Shown piece after piece: positions 1-5,214 of a DNA stretch of 5,327 nucleotides (position 1 is its first letter; every line of letters starts with the position of its first letter). The notes beneath the pieces are model-generated. The model was given only the letters and a program-made list of their open reading frames with translations. It was not told where the DNA came from and ran no database searches. A program made the translations under genes and the position numbers. The DNA is taken from assembly GCA_017965685.1 (NCBI GenBank), contig JAGCPM010000124.1:1-5327 (forward strand). Direction: 5' to 3'. The stretch is from Kiritimatiellia bacterium. Lineage in GTDB: Bacteria; Verrucomicrobiota; Kiritimatiellia; RFP12; UBA1067.

Positions 1-1
1 C

Positions 2-202
2 TTCAAGGTGCAAGTAATCGAGTTTGTCTCGAGCGAAGCTACCGCACGGAACATAATGCTCAAATGCGTCTATGGCGTAAAGCCGGGGCAGGCCCAGCCG
101 ATATCGGAATACCTGGAGCTTAGGGATTTCTGGGGCGTAAAGCCGTGGCTCGAGACCCGGCTTGAAGGGTTGCTCGGCAAATATCTGGAGAAGTGGAATT
201 GA
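2..202 (+). CDS. C-terminal end of an unrecognised protein, possibly a SAM-dependent methyltransferase (5' partial)
   Basis: The frame is open to the left edge and ends at TGA 200-202, so only the last 66 residues are visible. They start FKVQVIEFVSSEATARNIM and end LLGKYLEKWN. The pattern 'V-x-V-x-E-F-V-S-x-E-x-T-x-x-N-I-M', followed by a helical 'ELRDFWGVKPWLE' stretch, resembles my recollection of the C-terminus of some class I SAM-dependent methyltransferases ('HTPKN(L/I)M'). The SAM-binding motifs lie outside the window, so this is a weak call. The peptides YGVKPG and WGVKPW are encoded by an identical 12-base word (GGCGTAAAGCCG at 74-85 and 134-145), 20 codons apart. The stop overlaps the start of epmA, so the two genes are probably translationally coupled. 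Confidence 0.6.
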   Translation, partial: FKVQVIEFVSSEATARNIMLKCVYGVKPGQAQPISEYLELRDFWGVKPWLETRLEGLLGKYLEKWN

Positions 203-1068
203 GAGCGACCGTCGAGACTCTCAAGGCACGTGCGAAGATAGTATCTTCGATACGTGCCTTTTTCGACTCTTTGGGCTTCACTGAGGTCGAGACGGACGTC
301 AGAATCGCCTCGCCAGCGCCAGAGGCGAACATAGACTGTCCCCCTGTAGCGACAGGCGGATTCTTGCGCGCTTCGCCCGAGTTGCAGATGAAAAAACTTC
401 TGGCACTGGGCTTCGAGACGATATACCAGATTGGGCCGTGCTTCCGCGACGGGGAGAAAGGCGCGCGGCACAATCCAGAGTTCACTATGATCGAGTGGTA
501 TCGCAAAAATGCCACTTATCTCGATATTCTTGATGATTTTGAGCAGTTGTGGACTCGCTTAACTGGGGACTGTCCCCAGTTTGGTCGGGTGCAAAATGGG
601 GACTGTCCCCAGTTTAAACGCATTGCCGTGAGGGAAGCTTATCGCGATTGGGCGTTCTGGGATCCATGGCTGGATTGGAATCAGGATCGCTTTGATTATG
701 ACATGGCTGTAAAGATCGAGCCGGCCCTAAAGGCGATTGGCGGAGGGGTTTTTCTAATGGATTATCCTCCACAGGCCGCTTCGCTGGCCAAACTTCGCGG
801 CGATGTGGCCGAAAGATGGGAGTTCTACTATGATGGAATCGAGCTTGCCAATGCCTTCACCGAGCTTTGCGACGAAGCCGAGCAGCGCCGCCGTTTCGCA
901 TCCGAACGCGAAAAGAGGAAATCGCTTGGCGAAAGCGACTATCCGGTCGACGAGGAGTTTCTCGCGTCGCTGCCGCAGATTGGTTCTGCGGCTGGAGTCG
1001 CATTGGGCGTAGACCGCCTTGTCATGGTATTGCTTTCCCTTTCCTCGATATCCTCCGTCCGAAATTGA
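199..1068 (+). CDS. epmA: EF-P--(R)-beta-lysine ligase EpmA (PoxA/GenX, class II LysRS-like), with inserted repeats and atypical 3' end
   Basis: EpmA activates (R)-beta-lysine with ATP and attaches it to a conserved lysine of elongation factor P, relieving ribosome stalling at polyproline. The protein (289 aa) is a bare class II aminoacyl-tRNA synthetase catalytic domain without the anticodon-binding OB domain of LysRS. Visible landmarks are ASPELQMKKLL (58-68), class II motif 2 with HNPEFTMIEWYR (91-102), ERWEFYYDGIELANAFTEL (206-224 region) and motif 3 GVALGVDRLVMV (266-277). Motif 3 has the EpmA-type Ala where LysRS has Gly. TTG 199 is preferred because GGAG (187-190) is 8 bases upstream and the start overlaps the previous stop; GTG 193 is the alternative, with SD spacing too short. 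Two oddities stand out. Residues 123-139 contain a duplicated GDCPQF made by palindromic repeats. After motif 3 the protein ends in LSSISSVRN, without the usual final '..EVIAF..' segment (E. coli is 325 aa). The product may be impaired. Confidence 0.9.
   Translation: MRATVETLKARAKIVSSIRAFFDSLGFTEVETDVRIASPAPEANIDCPPVATGGFLRASPELQMKKLLALGFETIYQIGPCFRDGEKGARHNPEFTMIEWYRKNATYLDILDDFEQLWTRLTGDCPQFGRVQNGDCPQFKRIAVREAYRDWAFWDPWLDWNQDRFDYDMAVKIEPALKAIGGGVFLMDYPPQAASLAKLRGDVAERWEFYYDGIELANAFTELCDEAEQRRRFASEREKRKSLGESDYPVDEEFLASLPQIGSAAGVALGVDRLVMVLLSLSSISSVRN
223..263 (+). terminator. terminator-shaped hairpin inside the first codons of epmA
   Basis: AAGGCACGT (223-231) pairs perfectly with ACGTGCCTT (252-260). 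After a 1x2 internal loop, CGAAGA (233-238) pairs with TCTTCG (244-249) around a TAGTA loop. A run of five T (259-263) closes the structure, two of them within the stem. This has the shape of an intrinsic terminator for + strand transcription, 21 bases after the preceding stop. The same bases encode the conserved first helix of EpmA (LKARAKIVSSIRAFF). It could stop readthrough, act as an attenuator, or be a chance result of coding constraint; the stem is seen directly and the role is inferred. Confidence 0.4.
339..360 (+). repeat. imperfect inverted repeat with partial copy of the epmA palindrome core
   Basis: TCC-c-CCTGT (339-347), loop AGCG, then ACAGG-c-GGA (352-360) forms an 8-bp stem with one C-C mismatch. 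It overlaps GACTGTCCCC (334-343), the same 10-base core that recurs at 568-577 and 601-610. All three cores lie in the same reading frame and encode D-C-P. Here they produce IDCPPVATGG, just before the conserved ASPELQMKKLL motif. Confidence 0.5.
561..615 (+). repeat. pair of REP-like palindromes, in frame inside epmA
   Basis: AACTGGGGAC-T-GTCCCCAGTT (561-581) is a perfect inverted repeat with 10-base arms and a 1-base centre. A second palindrome at 593-615, also centred on T (604), has 11-base arms with one mismatch. The two share the 19-base word TGGGGACTGTCCCCAGTTT (564-582 and 597-615), offset by 33 bases, exactly 11 codons. Each is translated as GDCPQF. The block lies between motif 2 and the conserved IAVREAY segment and makes this linker roughly a dozen residues longer than in E. 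coli EpmA by eye. Short dyad words of this type are scattered in many genomes as REP-like elements; placement inside an open frame recalls the palindromic elements of Rickettsia genes. Confidence 0.85.
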
Positions 1069-1078
1069 AAGAAACAAA

Positions 1079-1759
1079 ATGAATAGAATGGTGCTTTTGG
1101 GAATCGTTTTCGCGGTGATGGCGGCTTTTGCCGACGAATCGCCGCTAGTGTTCATCACCACGACAGACACTCCGCCCTATTCCTACCGCGATTCCAAGAC
1201 TGGAGAGATTGTTGGAATAGAAGTGGACATCGCGCGCGAGGCGGCGGCGAGCCTTGGCCGCAAGCTGGAACTGCGCTCAGAGCCGTTCCCGAAGCTAATC
1301 CCGATGGTCAGTTCTGGCGAGGCTGATATGGCCGCTTCTACGATAACGATTACCGACGGCCGCCGCCAGTCGGTGGATTTCACTCTGCCATATGCTGCTG
1401 GGGGATCCAGGTTCCTCTATCGCGCCGGAGAGCCAATGCCGACAATGATACTCGCCGAACGCATGCGCACGGCTACGGTTTCGGCCTCGACATACGATTT
1501 CTATCTCTGTGCGCACAATATCGATCCTGTCCGCTACGATTCCTACCGCGAGGCGGTCGCCGATCTCAAGGCGCGGACGATCGACATCGTGCTGTTCGAC
1601 GCGTCGGGAGTGGAAAAGACGGTGGCGGAATCCGGCGGGACTCTTTCCGCATCCCGTTTCGAGACGCGCGAGAATTTCGGCATTGCCGTCGGTAAGGGAA
1701 ACGCCAAGCTCAAAGCGGCGCTTGACGCGGTGATATTGCGCAGAGGCCCCGCACAGTGA
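1079..1759 (+). CDS. periplasmic solute-binding protein, family 3 (polar amino-acid type), orphan
   Basis: Binding proteins of this family capture amino acids or similar small solutes in the periplasm for an ABC importer, or act as sensor domains. The 226-aa product starts with a Sec signal peptide (MNR, hydrophobic 5-17, AFA-D cleavage after residue 18, no lipobox). The mature part shows the family hallmarks: TTTDTPPYSYRDSKTGEIVG (27-46), an FPKLIPMVSSGEADMAAS segment (70-87), and TITITDGRRQSVDFTLPYA (88-106), whose Arg normally contacts the ligand carboxylate. RENFGIAVGKG follows near the end. No permease or ATPase gene is in the window. The protein is slightly short and lacks the usual '..K(I/W)' terminal helix; another frame just beyond encodes a similar segment, so a frameshift near 1745-1755 is possible. 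The start is 10 bases after the epmA stop with an A-rich leader and no strong Shine-Dalgarno. Ligand unknown. Confidence 0.85.
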   Translation: MNRMVLLGIVFAVMAAFADESPLVFITTTDTPPYSYRDSKTGEIVGIEVDIAREAAASLGRKLELRSEPFPKLIPMVSSGEADMAASTITITDGRRQSVDFTLPYAAGGSRFLYRAGEPMPTMILAERMRTATVSASTYDFYLCAHNIDPVRYDSYREAVADLKARTIDIVLFDASGVEKTVAESGGTLSASRFETRENFGIAVGKGNAKLKAALDAVILRRGPAQ

Positions 1760-1787
1760 AGATATTCTATGGCGACGGCGTCCGGAA

Positions 1788-1817
1788 TTGACGGCAAAGG
1801 GCGAAATTTGATATACT
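1788..1817 (+). promoter_or_regulatory. sigma-70-type promoter with extended -10
   Basis: TTGACG (1788-1793), an 18-base spacer and TATACT (1812-1817) are close to the TTGACA/TATAAT consensus, and TGA directly before the -10 (1809-1811) supplies an extended -10. The start of transcription should fall near 1823-1825, giving a leader of about 23 bases before the gene at 1847. It is the best promoter-like match I see in the window and may also serve the purF group downstream, since no terminator is visible in between. Confidence 0.7.
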
Positions 1818-1835
1818 AAACATCCAAACAAACAA

Positions 1836-1844
1836 GGAAGAAGG
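1836..1844 (+). promoter_or_regulatory. ribosome binding site GGAAGAAGG
   Basis: A purine-rich Shine-Dalgarno stretch sits immediately before ATG 1847. The upstream GGA offers good spacing, which supports this ATG over later in-frame codons. Confidence 0.6.
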
Positions 1845-1846
1845 CT

Positions 1847-2638
1847 ATGGCGGAAAATACGGCAGTAAGCGTATACGAAGCGGGAAGCGCGATGGACGAC
1901 TTTCCCGTCCTCAAGGCCTTTCAGCAATACATCGACGCGGAACAGGCCAAAGCCCAGAAGAGGATGACTACTGTATGCTTCTTCTTTGCGCTCATACTGA
2001 TAGTGGTGATTGGCGTTTTCGTGGCATTGTTGGTGGCGACGTCGCAGCGCAACAACGCGTTGAACGACAGGCTTCTGCAGGTGATGCTCAGCAGCGCGAA
2101 CCAGGAGCGCAGCAGCGCCGTGGTGGTGCAGCCGCCGGCACCGCAGAACGATGCGGCAATCAAGGCGCTGACGGAGTCCATGGCCTCTCTCCAGCAGCAG
2201 CTCGCCGACCAGCAGGCGAAAATACTCGAGCAGCAGCAGAAGCTTGTTGAGGAAAAAACCCGCGAGGCGGAAAAGGCCAAGGCGGCTGCAGTGAAGCCTG
2301 CGGCGCCTTCCAAGGAGCAGCTGGCCAGGGAACGCAAGATCAAGGAGGACGAGGCCAAGATAAGGAAGGCCGCCGCCGCATTGCAGGCCGAGCGCGACAG
2401 GATTGCCAAGGCCGATGAGAGAATCGCCAAGGAGAACGAGCGTCTCAAGCAGAAGGAGATCGAACTCCAGCGCAGAAAGCTCTACCCCGATCTCTACGAT
2501 GAGAAAGGAAACAGGAAGAGATTTCTGGAGCCGAACGGGAATGTTCCTGCGGGCGGCGCTTACGGCGATGACGGAGATCTCGACGATTTGGGCGGACCGG
2601 TCCGCTACTTCGACGACTGGGACGTGCCGGAGGATTGA
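1847..2638 (+). CDS. single-pass membrane protein with coiled coil and acidic tail, function unknown
   Basis: I do not recognise this 263-aa protein. Residues 1-40 are polar and have no signal peptide. Residues 41-65 form one strong transmembrane segment (TTVCFFFALILIVVIGVFVA onward), preceded by AKAQKR and followed by TSQRNN, so the N-terminus is probably cytoplasmic and the bulk outside by the positive-inside rule. A Pro-rich patch VVVQPPAPQ (92-100) leads into a Gln/Lys/Glu/Ala-rich coiled coil (about 105-148 and 156-212, split by KPAAPS). The end is distinct: KLYPDLYDEKGNRKRFLEPN (211-230), a Gly-rich turn, then the acidic DDGDLDDLGG and YFDDWDVPED. The layout resembles TolA-like or cell-envelope scaffold proteins only in general shape; low-complexity helix makes homology claims unsafe. 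It has its own strong promoter and ends 39 bases before purF, so the two may be co-transcribed. Confidence 0.8.
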   Translation: MAENTAVSVYEAGSAMDDFPVLKAFQQYIDAEQAKAQKRMTTVCFFFALILIVVIGVFVALLVATSQRNNALNDRLLQVMLSSANQERSSAVVVQPPAPQNDAAIKALTESMASLQQQLADQQAKILEQQQKLVEEKTREAEKAKAAAVKPAAPSKEQLARERKIKEDEAKIRKAAAALQAERDRIAKADERIAKENERLKQKEIELQRRKLYPDLYDEKGNRKRFLEPNGNVPAGGAYGDDGDLDDLGGPVRYFDDWDVPED

Positions 2639-2660
2639 GTTTCAGGATTGAAATCGAAGC

Positions 2661-2677
2661 GGAAAGGATGAAATAGA
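2661..2677 (+). promoter_or_regulatory. purF ribosome binding site with embedded two-codon ORF
   Basis: GGAAAGGA (2661-2668) lies 9 bases before ATG 2678. Its last base begins ATG-AAA-TAG (2668-2676), a minimal ORF that stops one base before the purF start. The SD spacing favours the 2678 start; whether the mini-ORF is ever translated is unknown. Confidence 0.5.
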
Positions 2678-4144
2678 ATGGGCGGGCTTTGCGGTGTTGT
2701 TTCGAAAGAGGATTGCGTCCGCGACCTCTTTTTCGGGACGGATTACCATTCGCATCTCGGTACGCACAGAGGTGGCATGGCGGTTCTCAAGGCCGATGGC
2801 ACCTTCAAGCGGTCGATACACAACATACAGAACGCGCAGTTTCGCAGCAAGTTCGAGCGGGATGTGGCGGAGTTTGAGGGCAGGACCGGCATAGGATGTA
2901 TTTCCGATACCGATCCGCAGCCTCTCGTAATGGTCTCCAAGCTGGGGACCTTCGCCATAGTTACGGTCGGGATACTCAACAATATGCGCGAGCTCATGGA
3001 CGAGCTTTTCGCGAATAACGGCGCGCAGCTGCAGTTTTCCACTACGAGCGGCGCGGTCGGGTCCACGGAAGTTGTGAGCGCGTTGATCGCGACCAAAGAC
3101 ACTCTCATAGAGGGCCTCAAGTACGTTCAGGAGCGCGTCCAGGGAAGCTGTTCGCTGCTGGTGATGGACGACAAGGGGCGGCTTTACGCGATGCGCGACA
3201 AGTGGGGCCGCACGCCGATAGTGCTCGGCAAGAAGGACGGCTCGATGATCGCGGTCATGGAAAGTTGCGCACTCGCGAACCTCGGATACGAACACGTAAG
3301 GGACATCGGCCCCGGCGAAGTGGTGGAGCTTACGCCGGAATGCGACATAACTCTCGTGAAGCCGGGCGACAAGATGGCCATATGCTCGTTCCTCTGGGTC
3401 TACTACGGCTATCCCGCGTCGAGTTACGAGGGGCGCAACGTGGAGATGACGCGCTACCGCTGCGGCGGATCGCTCGCGAGGAGGAATCCGACGAAGGCCG
3501 ACGCCGCCTGTGGCATACCGGATTCGGGCACTTCCCACGCGATGGGCTATGCGCACGAGGCGGGGATAAAGTTTTCAAGGGCGTTCATCAAGTACACGCC
3601 AACCTGGGCGCGAAGCTTCATGCCTCAGGACCAGAAGCAGAGAGAGCACGTGGCCTCGATGAAACTCATGCCGATACCGGGGCTAATAAAAGACAAGTCG
3701 CTCGTCTTCTGCGACGATTCGATCGTCAGGGGTACGCAGCTCGGCAAGCAGGCCTCGAAGCTCTATTCGCTGGGGTGCAGGGAAACGCACATGAGGATAG
3801 CCTGCCCGCCGCTCGTGTATCCGTGCAGGTTCATAAACTTTTCACGGTCGAAGAGCGTGTACGACCTCATCACGCGGCGCTACATACGCGGCAAGGAGGG
3901 CGAAGGGGCGGACCTCGCGAAATACACCGACCCTGACACGCCCGAATACGCCGAGATGGTGGAGTTCATCCGCGAGAAGCTCAACCTCACCTCGCTCGCG
4001 TTCCAGAGAATCGACGACCTCATAAAGGCGATAGGTCTGGACGAATCGAAGCTCTGCACGTACTGCTGGACGGGCAAGGATGTTTCCATCGACGGCGAGG
4101 GATACAGGTGCAAGGGCTGTCCCTGCCATTGCGGAAAGGAATGA
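2678..4144 (+). CDS. purF: amidophosphoribosyltransferase-family protein (PurF-like, divergent glutaminase site)
   Basis: PurF makes 5-phosphoribosylamine from PRPP and glutamine, the first committed step of purine synthesis in the cytoplasm. The 488-aa product has an N-terminal Ntn glutaminase domain (about 5-235) and a C-terminal phosphoribosyltransferase domain. MGGL would be a four-residue propeptide before the nucleophile Cys5 (CGVV), and HRGG (30-33) is present. GIPDSGTSHAMGYAHEAGI (279-297) and the PRPP loop VFCDDSIVRGTQ (343-354) are close to classical PurF. Cys236, Cys383, Cys460 and Cys463 match the four [4Fe-4S] ligands of the Bacillus enzyme. The glutaminase pocket differs: the expected Arg73, Asn101 and Asp127 (E. 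coli numbering) fall at GIGCISDTD (71-79), TVGILNN (96-102) and GSTE (128-131). From memory this is a recognised divergent PurF branch also found in Bacteroidetes and spirochaetes. An extra Cys-rich tail (478-485) ends the protein. Its stop overlaps possible starts of the next gene. Confidence 0.88.
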   Translation: MGGLCGVVSKEDCVRDLFFGTDYHSHLGTHRGGMAVLKADGTFKRSIHNIQNAQFRSKFERDVAEFEGRTGIGCISDTDPQPLVMVSKLGTFAIVTVGILNNMRELMDELFANNGAQLQFSTTSGAVGSTEVVSALIATKDTLIEGLKYVQERVQGSCSLLVMDDKGRLYAMRDKWGRTPIVLGKKDGSMIAVMESCALANLGYEHVRDIGPGEVVELTPECDITLVKPGDKMAICSFLWVYYGYPASSYEGRNVEMTRYRCGGSLARRNPTKADAACGIPDSGTSHAMGYAHEAGIKFSRAFIKYTPTWARSFMPQDQKQREHVASMKLMPIPGLIKDKSLVFCDDSIVRGTQLGKQASKLYSLGCRETHMRIACPPLVYPCRFINFSRSKSVYDLITRRYIRGKEGEGADLAKYTDPDTPEYAEMVEFIREKLNLTSLAFQRIDDLIKAIGLDESKLCTYCWTGKDVSIDGEGYRCKGCPCHCGKE

Positions 4145-4155
4145 AAATGGCGCCC

Positions 4156-4163
4156 GGAGAGAG
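4156..4163 (+). promoter_or_regulatory. ribosome binding site deciding the start of the DUF1846 gene
   Basis: GGAGAGAG lies within the bases just after the purF stop; its GGAG is 5 bases from ATG 4165 and 8 from ATG 4168. Starting there gives MMRIGFDNEKYL, the family's normal N-terminus. ATG 4141 (overlapping the purF stop) and ATG 4147 (served by GGAAAGGA at 4133-4140) would add 6-8 residues not typical of the family. Confidence 0.55.
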
Positions 4164-4164
4164 A

Positions 4165-5175
4165 ATGATGAGAATAGGTTTCGACAACGAGAAATACCTC
4201 AAGGAACAGGCGGAGGAGATCAAGCGGCGCGCCGCGAAGTACGACAAGCTTTACCTCGAATTCGGCGGCAAGCTCATGAACGACAACCACGCCGCAAGGT
4301 GCCTGCCGGGATACGATCCGAACGTGAAGCTCAGGCTTTTGCAGAGCCTCGGCGACCAGGCCGAGATGGTGCTTTGCATCTATGCGGGCGACATCGAGGC
4401 CAAGAAGCTGAGGGCGGACTACGGAACGACCTACGAGGAGGAGACGGTGAACCTCATCAAGGCGATGAGGGAGCACGGCGTTTCCGTGAGGGGGGTCGCG
4501 ATAACGCGCTTCGACGGACACCCTACCGCAAGGGCGTTCGCCAGCGTGCTGGAGAATGCGGGGATAAACGTGTTCTACCACTACCCGATAAAGGGCTACC
4601 CCAACGATCTCGACACCATCGTCAGCGATTCGGGGTACGGCAGGAACGACTACATACCTACGGAAAAGCCAATAGTAGTCGTGACGGGTCCGGGACCCGG
4701 CTCCGGCAAGTTCGCGACCTGCCTGACGATGCTCTACCACGAGGTCAAGCGCGGCAAGAAGGCGGGTTATGCGAAGTTCGAGACTTTCCCCGTATGGAAC
4801 CTGCAGCTGATGCATCCGTTGAATGTAGCGTACGAGGCGGCGACGCTGGAGCTCAAGGACGAGAACCAGATAGACCCGCACCACTTCCTCGCCTACGATG
4901 AGATGAGGGTGAACTACAACAGGGACATCGAGGCGTACCCGATACTGCGCGAAATATGGGAGCGCATGATGGGCGAGGAGTGTCCGTACAAGAGCCCGAC
5001 CGACATGGGCGTGAACAGGATAGCCTCGGGCATCGTGAACGACACGGTCGTCAGGGCCGCGTCGCGGCAGGAGTGCGTGAGGCGCTATGACAGGATAAAG
5101 GCCGATTTCGACGCGGGCAAGTGCGACTTCAACATGCTCGCAAGGGCGCTCTCGGTCATGGCGAGGGCCGATTGA
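4165..5175 (+). CDS. DUF1846 (UPF0371) family protein, short form lacking the C-terminal domain
   Basis: The biochemical role of DUF1846 is not established to my knowledge. The 336-aa product matches the family closely from its first residue: IGFDNEKYL (4-12), LYLEFGGKLMND (29-40), LPGYDPNVK (47-55), HYPIKGYPNDLDTIVSDSGYG (139-159 region), PGPGSGKFATCL (176-187), GYAKFETFPVWNL (201-213), YNRDIEAYPIL (251-261) and PYKSPTDMGVN (274-284). GPGSGK looks like a phosphate-binding turn but lacks the Ser/Thr of a true Walker A. Family members I recall are about 490-505 residues, so roughly the last 150 (C-terminal domain) are missing. Only 39 bases separate the stop from carB, so no remnant is present. 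The gene follows purF with essentially no gap, which points to one operon and possibly a linked role in nucleotide or amide-nitrogen metabolism (inference). Confidence 0.9.
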   Translation: MMRIGFDNEKYLKEQAEEIKRRAAKYDKLYLEFGGKLMNDNHAARCLPGYDPNVKLRLLQSLGDQAEMVLCIYAGDIEAKKLRADYGTTYEEETVNLIKAMREHGVSVRGVAITRFDGHPTARAFASVLENAGINVFYHYPIKGYPNDLDTIVSDSGYGRNDYIPTEKPIVVVTGPGPGSGKFATCLTMLYHEVKRGKKAGYAKFETFPVWNLQLMHPLNVAYEAATLELKDENQIDPHHFLAYDEMRVNYNRDIEAYPILREIWERMMGEECPYKSPTDMGVNRIASGIVNDTVVRAASRQECVRRYDRIKADFDAGKCDFNMLARALSVMARAD

Positions 5176-5214
5176 GGCAAAAGGAATCTTGAATCTGAAA
5201 CGAAAGAAACGAAA

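Noticed and set aside
74..145. 12-base repeat GGCGTAAAGCCG as a mobile or regulatory element
   Set aside because: It has two copies in the same frame encoding similar peptides (GVKP) and is not palindromic across the full word; more likely coincidence or short coding repetition.
564..615. Direct repeats as a CRISPR array or tandem array
   Set aside because: There are only two full copies with a 14-base gap, each is itself palindromic, and they lie inside a coding frame.
199..1068. Lysyl-tRNA synthetase (lysS) or a LysRS fragment
   Set aside because: The OB-fold anticodon domain is absent because the start is genuine, and the motifs (HNPEFTMIEWYR, GVALGVDR) match EpmA rather than LysRS.
2642..3556. 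Long open frame on the minus strand (304 codons) opposite purF
   Set aside because: It is the shadow of a GC-rich conserved gene; its Arg/His/Ala-rich composition has no recognisable domain, while the + strand frame matches PurF throughout.
4678..4712. Walker A ATPase loop in the DUF1846 protein (GPGPGSGK)
   Set aside because: The residue after Lys is Phe, not Ser/Thr, and no Walker B or NTPase fold is evident; it is kept only as a phosphate-binding-like turn typical of this family.
3880..4884. Long open frame on the minus strand (334 codons) opposite the purF end and DUF1846 gene
   Set aside because: It spans the antisense of two well-supported genes and shows no family motif, so it is a codon-bias artefact.
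4080..4901. Open + frame (273 codons) overlapping the DUF1846 gene
   Set aside because: It is an Arg/Gly-rich out-of-frame reading of the DUF1846 gene, which has clear family motifs in its own frame.
5176..5214. Terminator between the DUF1846 gene and carB
   Set aside because: The 39-base gap is A-rich with no stem and no T run, so readthrough into carB is expected.
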